Assembly: GCF_024612015.1 (NCBI RefSeq)
Contig: NZ_CP102512.1
Coordinates: 7,254,001 to 7,318,000 of the forward strand
Direction: 5' to 3'
DNA length: 64,000 nt
Source of the DNA: Streptomyces sp. CA-210063
GTDB taxonomy: Bacteria > Actinomycetota > Actinomycetes > Streptomycetales > Streptomycetaceae
Position 1 is the stretch's first letter, and every line of letters starts with the position of its first letter. Under the pieces are notes generated by a model that was given only the letters and a program-made list of their open reading frames with translations, searched no databases and was not told the DNA's origin. A program made the position numbers and the translations under genes. Of this stretch, positions 27,686 through 35,896 are shown piece after piece.

Positions 27686-28471
27686 ATGCCCGACATATCG
27701 CTGACCATGATCGTTGTCCTGTGCCTCGCCGCCCTCGCGGCCGGCTGGATCGACGCGGTGGTGGGCGGCGGCGGGCTCCTCCTGCTCCCCACCCTCCTCC
27801 TGGGCCTGCCGAACGGCGCCTCGGCCGCGCAGTACGCGCTCGGCACCAACAAGGCGGTCGCGATCGTCGGCACCACGGGCGCGGCGGTGACCTACGCCCG
27901 CCGCACCCCCGTCGACGTGAAGATCGCCGTACGGATCGGCCTGGCGGCGCTCGCGGGGTCCACGGCCGGCGCCTTCGTGGCCGCCGGAATGAGCACCGAG
28001 GTCCTGAAACCGGTGGTCATGGTCGTCCTCCTCGCCGTGGGCGCCTTCGTGATCCTCCGCCCCTCCTTCGGCACGGCCCCCGGCACCGGCCCCGTCTCCG
28101 CCCGCCGGGTCCTCGCCGCGATCGGCCTCGCGGGCGTGGGCATCGGCTTCTACGACGGCCTCGTCGGCCCCGGCACCGGCACCTTCCTCGTCCTGGCCCT
28201 CACCGCCGTCCTCCACCTCGACCTCGTCACCGCCTCCGCCACCGCCAAGATCGTCAACTGTTGCACCAACGCCGGCGCCCTCGCCACCTTCGCCTGGAAA
28301 GGCACGGTCTACTGGCAACTGGCGGCCCTGATGGCGGTCTTCAACCTCGTCGGCGGGACCGTCGGGGCACACACCGCGCTCAAGAAGGGGAGCGGCTTCG
28401 TCCGGGTCGTGCTGCTGACGGTGGTGTTCACGCTGGTGGCGAAGATGGGGTACGAGCAGTGGGTGGCGTGA
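27686..28471 (+). CDS. TauE/SafE family (DUF81) membrane permease
   Basis: A 261-aa protein with about eight membrane helices and the paired motifs AAGWIDAVVGGGGLLLLPTLL and GFYDGLVGPGTGTFLVLAL, typical of TauE/SafE sulfite or organosulfonate exporters. The true substrate is unknown. It is divergent from the nir operon, so an anion linked to nitrogen or sulfur assimilation is possible. The ATG at 27686 is chosen because the first helix starts there; the ribosome site is weak (AGGG). Its stop is the first base of a 30-bp tandem repeat array. Confidence 0.9.
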   Translation: MPDISLTMIVVLCLAALAAGWIDAVVGGGGLLLLPTLLLGLPNGASAAQYALGTNKAVAIVGTTGAAVTYARRTPVDVKIAVRIGLAALAGSTAGAFVAAGMSTEVLKPVVMVVLLAVGAFVILRPSFGTAPGTGPVSARRVLAAIGLAGVGIGFYDGLVGPGTGTFLVLALTAVLHLDLVTASATAKIVNCCTNAGALATFAWKGTVYWQLAALMAVFNLVGGTVGAHTALKKGSGFVRVVLLTVVFTLVAKMGYEQWVA

Positions 28472-28620
28472 GCGCCTGGCCTGCGACAGCGGACGGGATA
28501 AGTCCCGGGCCTGCGACAGTGGATGGGATAAGTCCCGGGCCTGCGACAGCGGAGGTCATGAGTCCCGGGCCTGCGACAGCGGAGGTCATGAGTCCCGGGC
28601 CTGCGACAGCGGACGGCTGA
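28471..28620. repeat. 30-bp tandem repeat, five copies
   Basis: Five units in exact 30-bp register (28471, 28501, 28531, 28561, 28591) share the core GGCCTGCGACAGYGGA. Units 3 and 4 are identical. The array begins at the last base of the TauE stop codon and ends 19 bp before the sortase stop. It reads open in the frame one base off the permease frame. Confidence 0.95.
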
Positions 28621-28639
28621 GGAGGAAGTCCGCCGGTGA

Positions 28640-29290
28640 TCATCCGGCGCGGCTGCCCGTGAGGTGGGCGAAGACGACCACGTTCCCCTGGTAGCCGGTC
28701 GACCTCGAATACCCCCCGCCACAGGTGATGACCCGCAACTCCGGCCGTCGCGCCGCCCCGTACACCTTCGCGTCGGGGAAGTCCCGCGCGTCGTACACCT
28801 CCACCGCGTACACGGTGAACACCGCGATCCCGCCGTCCCGCCGGTCCACCTCGACGGTGGCGCCCCGCTTCAGCGCGCCGAGGTCGTAGAAGACGGCGGG
28901 ACCGTCGGCGTTGTCCACGTGCCCGGCGACGATCGCGGTGCCCCGCTCACCCGGGGTGGTGCCGGCCTCGTACCAGCCCGCGAGATTCTCCTTCTCGGCG
29001 GGCGGGACGTCGAGGCTGCCGGTGGGGGTGAGACCGAGCCCCATGAGCGGGGCGTCCACGCGGATGGAGGGGATGCGCACGCGGTCGGGAGGGGAGGGGG
29101 GAAGCGCGGGTGTGGTGGCCGTGGCGGGGCGGCGCCCGGCGGGCTTCCCGGCCCCCGGGCTGCTGTGGGCCTGCGCGGCCGACGGCTGCGGCGGCGCGTG
29201 CCACGCGGTCCCGCTGCGGAGCAACCACGCGCCGGAACAGAGGGCGACGACGGTGACGCCCGCTATGCAGGCATTGGCGAACCGGCGCAC
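28640..29290 (-). CDS. Class F sortase
   Basis: A 216-aa membrane-anchored transpeptidase: an N-terminal membrane helix (about residues 8-26), a Pro/Ala-rich spacer, then the sortase beta-barrel with catalytic His124 (AGHVDNADGP), Cys190 (VITCGGGYS) and Arg196. Class F sortases are the actinobacterial group, mostly of unknown substrate. A strong GAGGAGGT precedes the GTG. It lies downstream of a small exported protein on the same strand, separated by a strong hairpin. Confidence 0.92.
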   Translation of the reverse strand: MRRFANACIAGVTVVALCSGAWLLRSGTAWHAPPQPSAAQAHSSPGAGKPAGRRPATATTPALPPSPPDRVRIPSIRVDAPLMGLGLTPTGSLDVPPAEKENLAGWYEAGTTPGERGTAIVAGHVDNADGPAVFYDLGALKRGATVEVDRRDGGIAVFTVYAVEVYDARDFPDAKVYGAARRPELRVITCGGGYSRSTGYQGNVVVFAHLTGSRAG

Positions 29291-29339
29291 ACGGACCTCC
29301 TCTCGGGGCCGGACCCCCCCTCGGAGTCGGCTGGTCGTT

Positions 29340-29380
29340 CCTCCCCTCCGGGCCGAGGGGCGTCGGGCCCGGAGGGGAGG
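29340..29380 (-). terminator. 15-bp hairpin between partner protein and sortase genes
   Basis: A perfect 15-bp stem (29340-29354 with 29366-29380) around an 11-base loop lies inside the 130-bp spacer. It could terminate the upstream gene or attenuate sortase expression. Confidence 0.65.
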
Positions 29381-29420
29381 GGGACGGCGGTACCGGCGGA
29401 CGGACGGCGGAGGGTGTCCG

Positions 29421-29933
29421 TCAGATCCCGTCGCCTCTCGCCCGGCGATGCAGGAGCCAGGTACCGCCCGCGGCGGCGACGGCCAGAGCCGCCACACCCG
29501 CCGCGGTCTGCACGGGGTCGGGACCGAGTGCGCCACCGACCCCCGTCTTCACGCTTCCCCTCGGATACATCGGCTGCCCGGTGTGCGTGCCGGTGAGCGT
29601 GACCACGAGGTCGCCGGTGACCCGTCGGCCACCGTACGTGCAGGTCGCGACGATCTCGTACGTCCCCGGCTGCGCACTCGGCGGCACCTCGAACCGCCCG
29701 CCGTCGGGCGCGAGCGGGAAGAGACCGGCTCCGACCGCGCCGGCGTCCCCCGTCGCCGTACCGGCCGCGCCGCAGGCCGCCGTACGGACGGTGACCTCGT
29801 CGCCGGGGACGACACCGGCGGGGGACAGTTCCAGTCGCCCGGTGCCCTCATCTCCGTACGCGGGCGCGGCGGCGAGGGCCGCGACGGCGACGGCGAGCGC
29901 GGTTCCGGTCAGCGGCCGGGCGATACGTCGCAT
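29421..29933 (-). CDS. Exported, C-terminally membrane-anchored protein; candidate sortase partner
   Basis: A 170-aa protein with a signal peptide (MRRIARPL then a hydrophobic core ending APAYG), an Ig-like beta domain with two cysteines (TAACG, VATCTYG) and a C-terminal hydrophobic helix followed by HRRARGDGI. This has the layout of a cell-wall sorting signal but no LPXTG. The segment before the helix reads PRGSVKTGVGGALG. A strong GGAGGAGG precedes the ATG. Its position beside a class F sortase suggests a substrate or partner. No function is known. Confidence 0.8.
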   Translation of the reverse strand: MRRIARPLTGTALAVAVAALAAAPAYGDEGTGRLELSPAGVVPGDEVTVRTAACGAAGTATGDAGAVGAGLFPLAPDGGRFEVPPSAQPGTYEIVATCTYGGRRVTGDLVVTLTGTHTGQPMYPRGSVKTGVGGALGPDPVQTAAGVAALAVAAAGGTWLLHRRARGDGI

Positions 29934-30267
29934 CGTGCTTCCTCCTCCGAGAGTCCTCCGTGCTCCTCCGTGCTCTTCCGAGGTAAGTGGCACACCACCC
30001 CGAGCGCTTCCTGATGGTGTGTCAGAAATGATGTGAATGGGTGTCAGGAGGGTCGGGGCTGAGGGCGAAGCTGGAGGTGTTTGGGCAGGTCAACGGGTGG
30101 GTTGGGGTGCGGCGGAGAAGAGGACGCGATGGGGGGCCGCCGGGGGTGTGAACGGGTGACCCGGGGGTGTGGTGGGGGTGGAGCGGTGGCCTCGCATCGC
30201 GGTGGGGCGTGACGTCCCCCGACGACGGCTTGACCTCAAGCGAAGTCGAGGTACGAGGGTGGTCGCC

Positions 30268-30924
30268 ATGAAGACCGCTACGGATACCCATACGGCCGCC
30301 CGCGGCGAGTCGGCCACGGCCCCTGACGCTTCCTCTTCCCCCTCCTCCGCCACCCCGGTCCGGGTGACGCTGATCATCGGCAGCAACCGGGCCGGCCGCT
30401 TCGGGCCGGTGATCGCCGAATGGCTGCTGGGCCGGGTGCGGGAGCACGACGACCTCGAGGTCGACGTCGTGGACGTCGCGGACGCCGACCTGCCGACGAC
30501 CTTCGCCCCGACGCCGGAGGCCACGGCACGGCTGTCCGAGATCACCCCGAAGCTGGCCTCTGCGGAGGCGTTCATCGTCCTGACGCCCGAGTACAACCAC
30601 TCCTACCCGGCGGCCCTGAAGAACCTCATCGACTGGCACTTCCACGAATGGCGTGCCAAACCCGTCGCCCTCGTCTCCTACGGCGGCCTGTCGGGCGGCC
30701 TCCGCGCGGCGGAACACCTCCGGCAGGTGTTCGCCGAGCTCCACGCCATGACCGTCCGCGACACGGTGTCCTTCCACAACGCCCACGGCTCGTTCGACGA
30801 CACCGGCCGGCTGAAGGACCCGTCCGGCCCGAACACCGCGGCCCAGGTGATGCTGGACCAGCTGGCATGGTGGGGACGCGCGCTGCGGGAGGCGAAGGAG
30901 AGGCGCCCGTACGGACTCGGGTGA
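30268..30924 (+). CDS. NADPH-dependent FMN reductase family protein
   Basis: A 218-aa flavodoxin-like protein. The FMN phosphate loop is LIIGSNRAGRFGP. The conserved TPEYNHSYPAALKNLIDW and SYGGLSGGLRAAEHLR motifs bind flavin. A Ser/Ala-rich N-terminus of about 30 residues precedes the fold. It probably reduces flavins, quinones or azo compounds using NADPH. It stands alone. Confidence 0.9.
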   Translation: MKTATDTHTAARGESATAPDASSSPSSATPVRVTLIIGSNRAGRFGPVIAEWLLGRVREHDDLEVDVVDVADADLPTTFAPTPEATARLSEITPKLASAEAFIVLTPEYNHSYPAALKNLIDWHFHEWRAKPVALVSYGGLSGGLRAAEHLRQVFAELHAMTVRDTVSFHNAHGSFDDTGRLKDPSGPNTAAQVMLDQLAWWGRALREAKERRPYGLG

Positions 30925-31273
30925 CTGAGGTGTGTGGGTGGGTGCGGGTCCGTCGTGGCTGATCTTTATCTTTCAGGGGCGGGGAACTGCGCGAGCGACC
31001 CCCACGCGCCGGCAGCCAAGGAACCTGCCGCGCCTCCCGGTGGGGTCTGGGGGCGGCTGATCTTGTCTTTTAGGGGCGCGGGGAACTGCGCGAGCGACCC
31101 CCACCCACCGGCAGCCAACGAACCTGCCGCGCCTCCCCGGTGGGGTCTGGGGGGGGCGGCGGCCCCCAGGAAACTCCCAGGGGTCGAAGGGGCAGCGCCC
31201 CTGGGGATGGGACGGGTAGGGGCGGCGGGGGCGAGAACCGAGATGGCACCCCCGACCGCGCCCTCTCTCGGAC
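30925..31273. repeat. Gene-free gap with 98-bp direct repeat and composite dispersed repeat
   Basis: Two direct copies of a roughly 98-bp unit begin at 30957 and 31055. Each contains the GGGGCGCGGGGAACTGCGCG-type core, then CCGGCAGCCAA and GGTGGGGTCTGGGG. They are followed at about 31190-31235 by the GGATGGGACGGGTAGGGGCG module also seen at 20.27 and 55.18 kb. No gene is seen. Confidence 0.85.
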
Positions 31274-33196
31274 TCAGCAACCGCCCCCGGGGTTGTCCGT
31301 GTCCGGTGTCTCGGTCTCCGGTTCGTCCGCGTCCGGCGTCTCGGAGTCCGGCACCTCGGTTTCCGGGCCATCCGCACCCGGCGTCCCCGCCTCCGGAGCA
31401 TCGGTCCCCGGGTTCTCCACCCCTGGTTCGTCACGCTCAGGCGTTTCGGCCCCCGGCTCGTCGCCCTCCGGGTACCCGGTGCCAGGCTCTTCCGCCCCAG
31501 GCTCCTCGATGCCCGGCTCTTCCGGACCGGGTTCTTGTACGCCCGGTGTCTCGGTCGTCGGCTCTTCCGCACCGGGTTCTTCCACGCCCGGTGTCTCGGC
31601 CCCCGGCTCCTCGGCCCCCGGCTCTTCCGCCCCCGGCTCTTCCGCACCCGGCGTCTCCGCCCCAGGCTCCTCAGCCCCCGGCGTATCCCCAGTCGGCACA
31701 TCCGCCCCGGGCCCGCCCGGAGTTTCGGGCGCCCCGGGCTTCTCCGGCTTCTCCGGAGTGCCCGGTGTATCCGGGGCCCCGGCCTCCGGCGGCTCAGGCG
31801 CACCTCCCTCCGGCTTGTTCCCCTCGCCGCCCGTGTCACCGTCCCCGGGCCCGTCGCCCACGCCCTCGTCCCCGCCGTCCGTCGGCGCGTCCGCGCCAGG
31901 CCCCGTCGGGGCGTCCGGCGCGGCCTCGTCGTCCGGTGTCGTGTCGTCGCCCGCCGGGATCTCGACCGTCGGCTCCTCCACGGCCTCGTCGTCGTCCGAC
32001 GCCTGAATCACCACGGTGTCGCGGCCATCGCGGTCCGCGGGGGACACACCCTCACTGCCGACCGCACCCGACCCCCGGGACGCGACCGCGGCATCCGTCA
32101 CGGCGTTCCGCCGGTCGCCGACCCCGGGGATGGCGGCCTCGGGCCGATGCGGCGCCGGAGCCTCGGCGACCGGCACCCGCTGGGGCGGCACCGTGGCCGA
32201 GCCGAAGGGACCGAGGACGATGCCGGCCACGACGGCGGCGGCAGCGACGGCCGTGCTGACGGCGGCCACCGTCGGAGCCTTCGCCCCACCCACCGCGGCC
32301 TGCCGTACCGCGTGCAGCAGGTGACCACCACCGTGCCCGCCCGCCGCCGCACCCAGCGCGGCGCCCGTACCGGCGGAGCCCGCCGTGAGGGAGAGCAGCA
32401 ACTTGCCCCCACCCCCGCCGACGACGAACACCAGCAGGGCCGGACCGACGAGCGCGGGAAGCCGGTCGTTCGTGCGCATCAGGACCGCGAGCCGGGCCCG
32501 GCAGTCGTCGCACGCGTCCACATGGCTGAGCAGTTGCTCGGACTGCCGCGGAGTAGCCGTACCGCGCACATACGCCGGCATACGCCCCCAACGCACCTGG
32601 CACGCCGGATCGACCGGCGCCCCGGGCTGCTCGCGCAGGAAGGCCTGGCGCATACCCTCACGCGCCCGGTGCAGCAGCACCGCGGTCGCGCCCTGCTTGG
32701 CGCCGATGCGCTGCCCGACCGTCTCCAGCGGCTGGCCCTCCGCCTCGGCCAGCCACAGCGCCCGCACCCACCGCTCGGGCAACTGGCCCAGCACCCGCAC
32801 CAACAGATCGACGGAGGACACCTGTTCGGCCGGGTCGGCGGCACTGTCCGTGTGGACGCCGGCCTCGACCCGCTCGGGAGCCGTCGGATCCAGCGGCGTC
32901 TCACGCGCCGCGCTGCCGACGGCGGCGGCGAGGTGCCGCACCGTCGTCATCAGATACGCGGGCACGTTGTCGATCTCGTGCCCCGCGGACAGCCGCCGCC
33001 ACACACGGAAGTGCGCCTCGGAGACGAGGTCCTCGGCGGTCCAGGCGTTCCTGGTGAGGGAGCGCGCGTACGCGACGAGGCGCGGGTGCTGTTCCTCGTA
33101 GATCCGGGTGTACGCGGCCGTCGCCGAAGCGGACATGGAACTGGGCGCGGATCCCTGAGCGGGAACAGCGGGCATGGTGGCGGGACCGTCGGTCAT
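31274..33196 (-). CDS. ECF sigma factor fused to zinc-finger, membrane segment and long acidic tail
   Basis: A 640-aa fusion. Sigma-70 region 2 (about residues 25-95; RLVAYARSLTRNAWTAEDLVSEA, FRVWRRL) and region 4 (about residues 140-195) are followed by an anti-sigma-like zinc finger (HVDACDDC) and hydrophobic segments. A roughly 270-aa tail rich in Glu/Pro/Gly/Asp is built from GAEEP/GAETP repeats and ends GGGC. ATG at 33196 has GGAGAG upstream. It is probably a self-regulating, membrane-tethered sigma factor with its tail outside the cell. The trigger and regulon are unknown. Confidence 0.88.
   Translation of the reverse strand: MTDGPATMPAVPAQGSAPSSMSASATAAYTRIYEEQHPRLVAYARSLTRNAWTAEDLVSEAHFRVWRRLSAGHEIDNVPAYLMTTVRHLAAAVGSAARETPLDPTAPERVEAGVHTDSAADPAEQVSSVDLLVRVLGQLPERWVRALWLAEAEGQPLETVGQRIGAKQGATAVLLHRAREGMRQAFLREQPGAPVDPACQVRWGRMPAYVRGTATPRQSEQLLSHVDACDDCRARLAVLMRTNDRLPALVGPALLVFVVGGGGGKLLLSLTAGSAGTGAALGAAAGGHGGGHLLHAVRQAAVGGAKAPTVAAVSTAVAAAAVVAGIVLGPFGSATVPPQRVPVAEAPAPHRPEAAIPGVGDRRNAVTDAAVASRGSGAVGSEGVSPADRDGRDTVVIQASDDDEAVEEPTVEIPAGDDTTPDDEAAPDAPTGPGADAPTDGGDEGVGDGPGDGDTGGEGNKPEGGAPEPPEAGAPDTPGTPEKPEKPGAPETPGGPGADVPTGDTPGAEEPGAETPGAEEPGAEEPGAEEPGAETPGVEEPGAEEPTTETPGVQEPGPEEPGIEEPGAEEPGTGYPEGDEPGAETPERDEPGVENPGTDAPEAGTPGADGPETEVPDSETPDADEPETETPDTDNPGGGC
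31430..31700 (-). repeat. In-frame repeats encoding the GAEEP/GAETP tail
   Basis: Degenerate 15-bp units (CCCGGCTCTTCCGCA-like) repeat in frame through the tail of the ECF sigma fusion, giving runs of Gly-Ala-Glu-Glu-Pro and Gly-Ala-Glu-Thr-Pro. Confidence 0.8.
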
Positions 33197-33435
33197 GGCA
33201 GAGACGCTCTCCAGTCGCCTGCTGATGGGACGAGTTGATTTTGTATGCCGAGATGACAAAAATCTCAATCAATCACACAAAGTGGCACGCATCACAGTGC
33301 GTAACTTCGAAAACGGCGTAATGCATGGGCCCCTGGCGCGGTCGAGAGGGTACGTCGACACAACCGGCCGACCACGCACCCGAAGCACAACGAAGCACAA
33401 CGAAGCACCCGAAGTGCTCGAACTGGAGACCGCCC

Positions 33436-33876
33436 ATGCACCCCGCACAGCCCACCCGGCCCACACCTCCCGCGCTCGAACAAGGCGCCCACGCCCGCCT
33501 GATCACCCCCCACTACGACGAGGTCCCGGTCCGCACCACCCTGCGCTACACCCCCGACGACCCCTTCGCCGTGCACATCGACTTCCCGGCCGGCGCCTCC
33601 ACCGACGGCGCGAGCGTGACGTGGACGTTCGCCCGCGCCCTGCTGGCGGAGGGGCTGACCACCCCGGCCGGGATCGGCGACGTACACCTGTGGCCCTGCG
33701 GCCCGGCCCACACGGTGGTCGAACTCCACTCGCCGCACGGCATGGCCATGATCCGCTTCGACACCCCGGCGCTCCGCCGCTTCCTGCGCCGCTCGTTCGC
33801 CGTCGTCGCGCTCGGCGGCGAGGACCTGGAACCGGCACTCGACGACGGCCTCGCCTCCCTGCTGGGCGGCGTCTGA
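33436..33876 (+). CDS. SsgA-like sporulation/cell-division regulator (SALP)
   Basis: A 146-aa protein of the actinomycete-specific SsgA family (VPVRTTLRYTPDDPFAVHIDF, VTWTFARALLAEGLTTPAGIGDVHLWP). Family members localise or regulate septation and spore-wall synthesis in the sporulating hyphae. It is not close enough to SsgA or SsgB to name. GGAG lies eight bases before the ATG. It stands alone. Confidence 0.92.
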   Translation: MHPAQPTRPTPPALEQGAHARLITPHYDEVPVRTTLRYTPDDPFAVHIDFPAGASTDGASVTWTFARALLAEGLTTPAGIGDVHLWPCGPAHTVVELHSPHGMAMIRFDTPALRRFLRRSFAVVALGGEDLEPALDDGLASLLGGV

Positions 33877-33936
33877 AACGCCCGGCCCGGATCGACCGCT
33901 ATGTTCGATCCGATCATCCGGATAATCGGAGTTGGC

Positions 33937-35088
33937 ATGCAGAAGACAGATGAACCAGCCGAAGGGGCGGCGCAGGCGGGGCCTGAGCCGGCCGTCGTGG
34001 TTCTCACGGCGACCACGGGCGAGGCCACAGGCGAGACCACAGGCGAGACCACCGACGAGACCACCGACGAGACCACGGACGAGGCCACAGGTGAGCCCAC
34101 CGACGAGGACTCCGACGAGACCCACGACCACAACTGGCCCCGTCACTGGCCCCTGCTGCTCCTCGGCGCGGCCGTCGTCCCCGGCCTCGCGCTGTTCGCC
34201 GTGGGCCGGTGGATGGAGGAGCCGGCCGTGCAGGCGTGGCGGACCGTCTGTCTCTCCATCACGGTGCAGGCGCTGCCGTTCCTGCTGCTCGGTACGGCGC
34301 TCTCGGGTGCCATCAACGCGTTCGTGCCGGCGCGGGTGTTCACCCGGGTGCTGCCCCGCAAGCCGGCGCTCGCCGTGCCGGTCGCCGGTGCCGCCGGGGT
34401 CGTGCTGCCCGGCTGCGAGTGCGCGTCGGTGCCGGTCGCGAGCAGCCTGATAGGCCGGGGAGTCAATCCGGCCGCGGCCTTCGCGTTCCTCCTCTCCGCC
34501 CCCGCCATCAACCCGATCGTCCTGACCGCCACGGCCATCGCCTTCCCCGGCAGCCCCGCCATGGTGCTGGCCCGGCTGCTCGCCTCGCTCGTCACCGCCG
34601 CGGCGATGGGCTGGCTGTGGCTCTGGCTGGGGCGCGAGGAATGGCTCAAGCCGGTCGCGCGGCACACGGGACACCGGCCCGGGCAGAGCCGCCGGCACGA
34701 GTTCCGGGTCGGCTTCCAGCACGACTTCCTGCACGCGGGCGGCTTCCTCGTCGTCGGCGCGATGGCCGCGGCCACCTTCAACGTGCTCGTCCCGCGCACC
34801 GTGCTCGACACCTTCGCCGACTCGCCCTGGCTGTCGGTCCTGTTCCTCGCCGCGCTCGCCATCCTCCTGTCGGTGTGCTCCGAGGCCGACGCCTTCGTCG
34901 CCGCGTCCCTCACCGGCTTCTCGCCCACCGCGCGGCTGACGTTCATGGTGGTCGGACCGATGGTCGACCTGAAGCTGATCGCCCTCCAGACGGGCACCTT
35001 CGGCCGGGCCTTCGCCCTCCGCTTCTCCTCCGCGACGGTCGTCGTCGCGATCCTGTGCAGCGTCCTGATCGGAGCCGTACTCCTGTGA
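33937..35088 (+). CDS. DUF318/UPF0718-family permease
   Basis: A 383-aa membrane protein with about eight helices and the conserved GCECASVPVASSLIGRG and SAPAINPIVL motifs of this permease family, whose substrates (metals or metalloids have been proposed) are unproven. The first roughly 60 residues are an acidic Thr/Glu/Asp repeat (GETTDETTDETTDE) from 12-bp units at about 34018-34110. ATG 33937 has GGAG upstream and is preferred over ATG 33901. It overlaps the next gene by four bases (GTGA). Confidence 0.88.
   Translation: MQKTDEPAEGAAQAGPEPAVVVLTATTGEATGETTGETTDETTDETTDEATGEPTDEDSDETHDHNWPRHWPLLLLGAAVVPGLALFAVGRWMEEPAVQAWRTVCLSITVQALPFLLLGTALSGAINAFVPARVFTRVLPRKPALAVPVAGAAGVVLPGCECASVPVASSLIGRGVNPAAAFAFLLSAPAINPIVLTATAIAFPGSPAMVLARLLASLVTAAAMGWLWLWLGREEWLKPVARHTGHRPGQSRRHEFRVGFQHDFLHAGGFLVVGAMAAATFNVLVPRTVLDTFADSPWLSVLFLAALAILLSVCSEADAFVAASLTGFSPTARLTFMVVGPMVDLKLIALQTGTFGRAFALRFSSATVVVAILCSVLIGAVLL
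34018..34110 (+). repeat. 12-bp in-frame repeats in permease N-terminus
   Basis: Repeated GAGACCACNGRC units encode Glu-Thr-Thr-Gly/Asp. These lie before the first membrane helix, in the predicted soluble N-terminus. Confidence 0.85.
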
Positions 35089-35861
35089 AACGACCCCTAC
35101 AGGCGCTCCTGCTCCTCCTCAGCGGCCTCGGCCTGCTCCACGCCACCGTCCTCACCGACCACTACCTCCGATACGTCAAGGAGGGCATGTTCCCCTTCCT
35201 CATCGCCTCGGGCCTGCTGCTGCTCGTGCTGGGCGCGGCGGAGGCATGGTCCCTGCGGAGACCACGCGGGACGGTCGAGCAGGAGAACGACGACGACCAC
35301 GCTGACGGTGACGCCCACGGCCATGACCACTCCACCCCACCCCGAGTCGCCTGGCTCCTGCTCCTGCCCGCCCTGAGCCTGCTCTTCTACGCCCCACCGG
35401 CCATCGGCGCGTACACCGCCTCCCGCGAGGCCCCCAAGGCGGTGACGGTCACGGAACAGGACGACTTCGACCCCCTGCCGGCCACCTCACCGCTCCCGAT
35501 GACCCTCACCGACTTCACCCGCCGGGTGCAGCAGGACCGCGACCACGCCATCGACGGCCGCACCGTCCGGATGACGGGCTTCGTCACGCCCGACAAAGAG
35601 GGCGATGAGAGGGAGAGCAGCTGGTACCTGACCCGCACGATCTTCTCCTGCTGCGCCGCGGACGCCCAGTTCGTGAAGGTACGCGTCCACGGCACCCCAC
35701 CCCCGCCCGCCGACACCTGGGTCACCGTCACCGGCACCTGGCACCCCACCGGCACCCTCGGCACGAACTCCGCCCAGGCCGCCCTGGACGCCCTCACCGT
35801 CGAGAAGGTCGACCGCCCGTCCAACGGCTACACGGACGCCCTCCCGCTCCCAGCCTCCTGA
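35085..35861 (+). CDS. TIGR03943 family membrane protein
   Basis: A 258-aa protein with two N-terminal membrane helices (about residues 5-22 and 37-55), a His/Asp-rich linker (DDDHADGDAHGHDH), a third helix and a C-terminal extracytoplasmic domain containing IFSCCAADAQF. The family is the constant partner of the DUF318 permease. The histidine-rich loop suggests metal binding. It is coupled to the permease by GTGA. The pair probably handles a metal or oxyanion; this is inference. Confidence 0.88.
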   Translation: MKRPLQALLLLLSGLGLLHATVLTDHYLRYVKEGMFPFLIASGLLLLVLGAAEAWSLRRPRGTVEQENDDDHADGDAHGHDHSTPPRVAWLLLLPALSLLFYAPPAIGAYTASREAPKAVTVTEQDDFDPLPATSPLPMTLTDFTRRVQQDRDHAIDGRTVRMTGFVTPDKEGDERESSWYLTRTIFSCCAADAQFVKVRVHGTPPPPADTWVTVTGTWHPTGTLGTNSAQAALDALTVEKVDRPSNGYTDALPLPAS

Positions 35862-35896
35862 CCCGCTCACGTATGGGGGACGACCACGCCACGCTC

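Noticed and set aside
28428..28643. A 71-codon minus-strand frame through the 30-bp repeat array (SAVAGPGLMT repeats)
   Set aside because: It lacks a ribosome site and overlaps the permease 3' end. The repeats are open in several frames, so openness is weak evidence.
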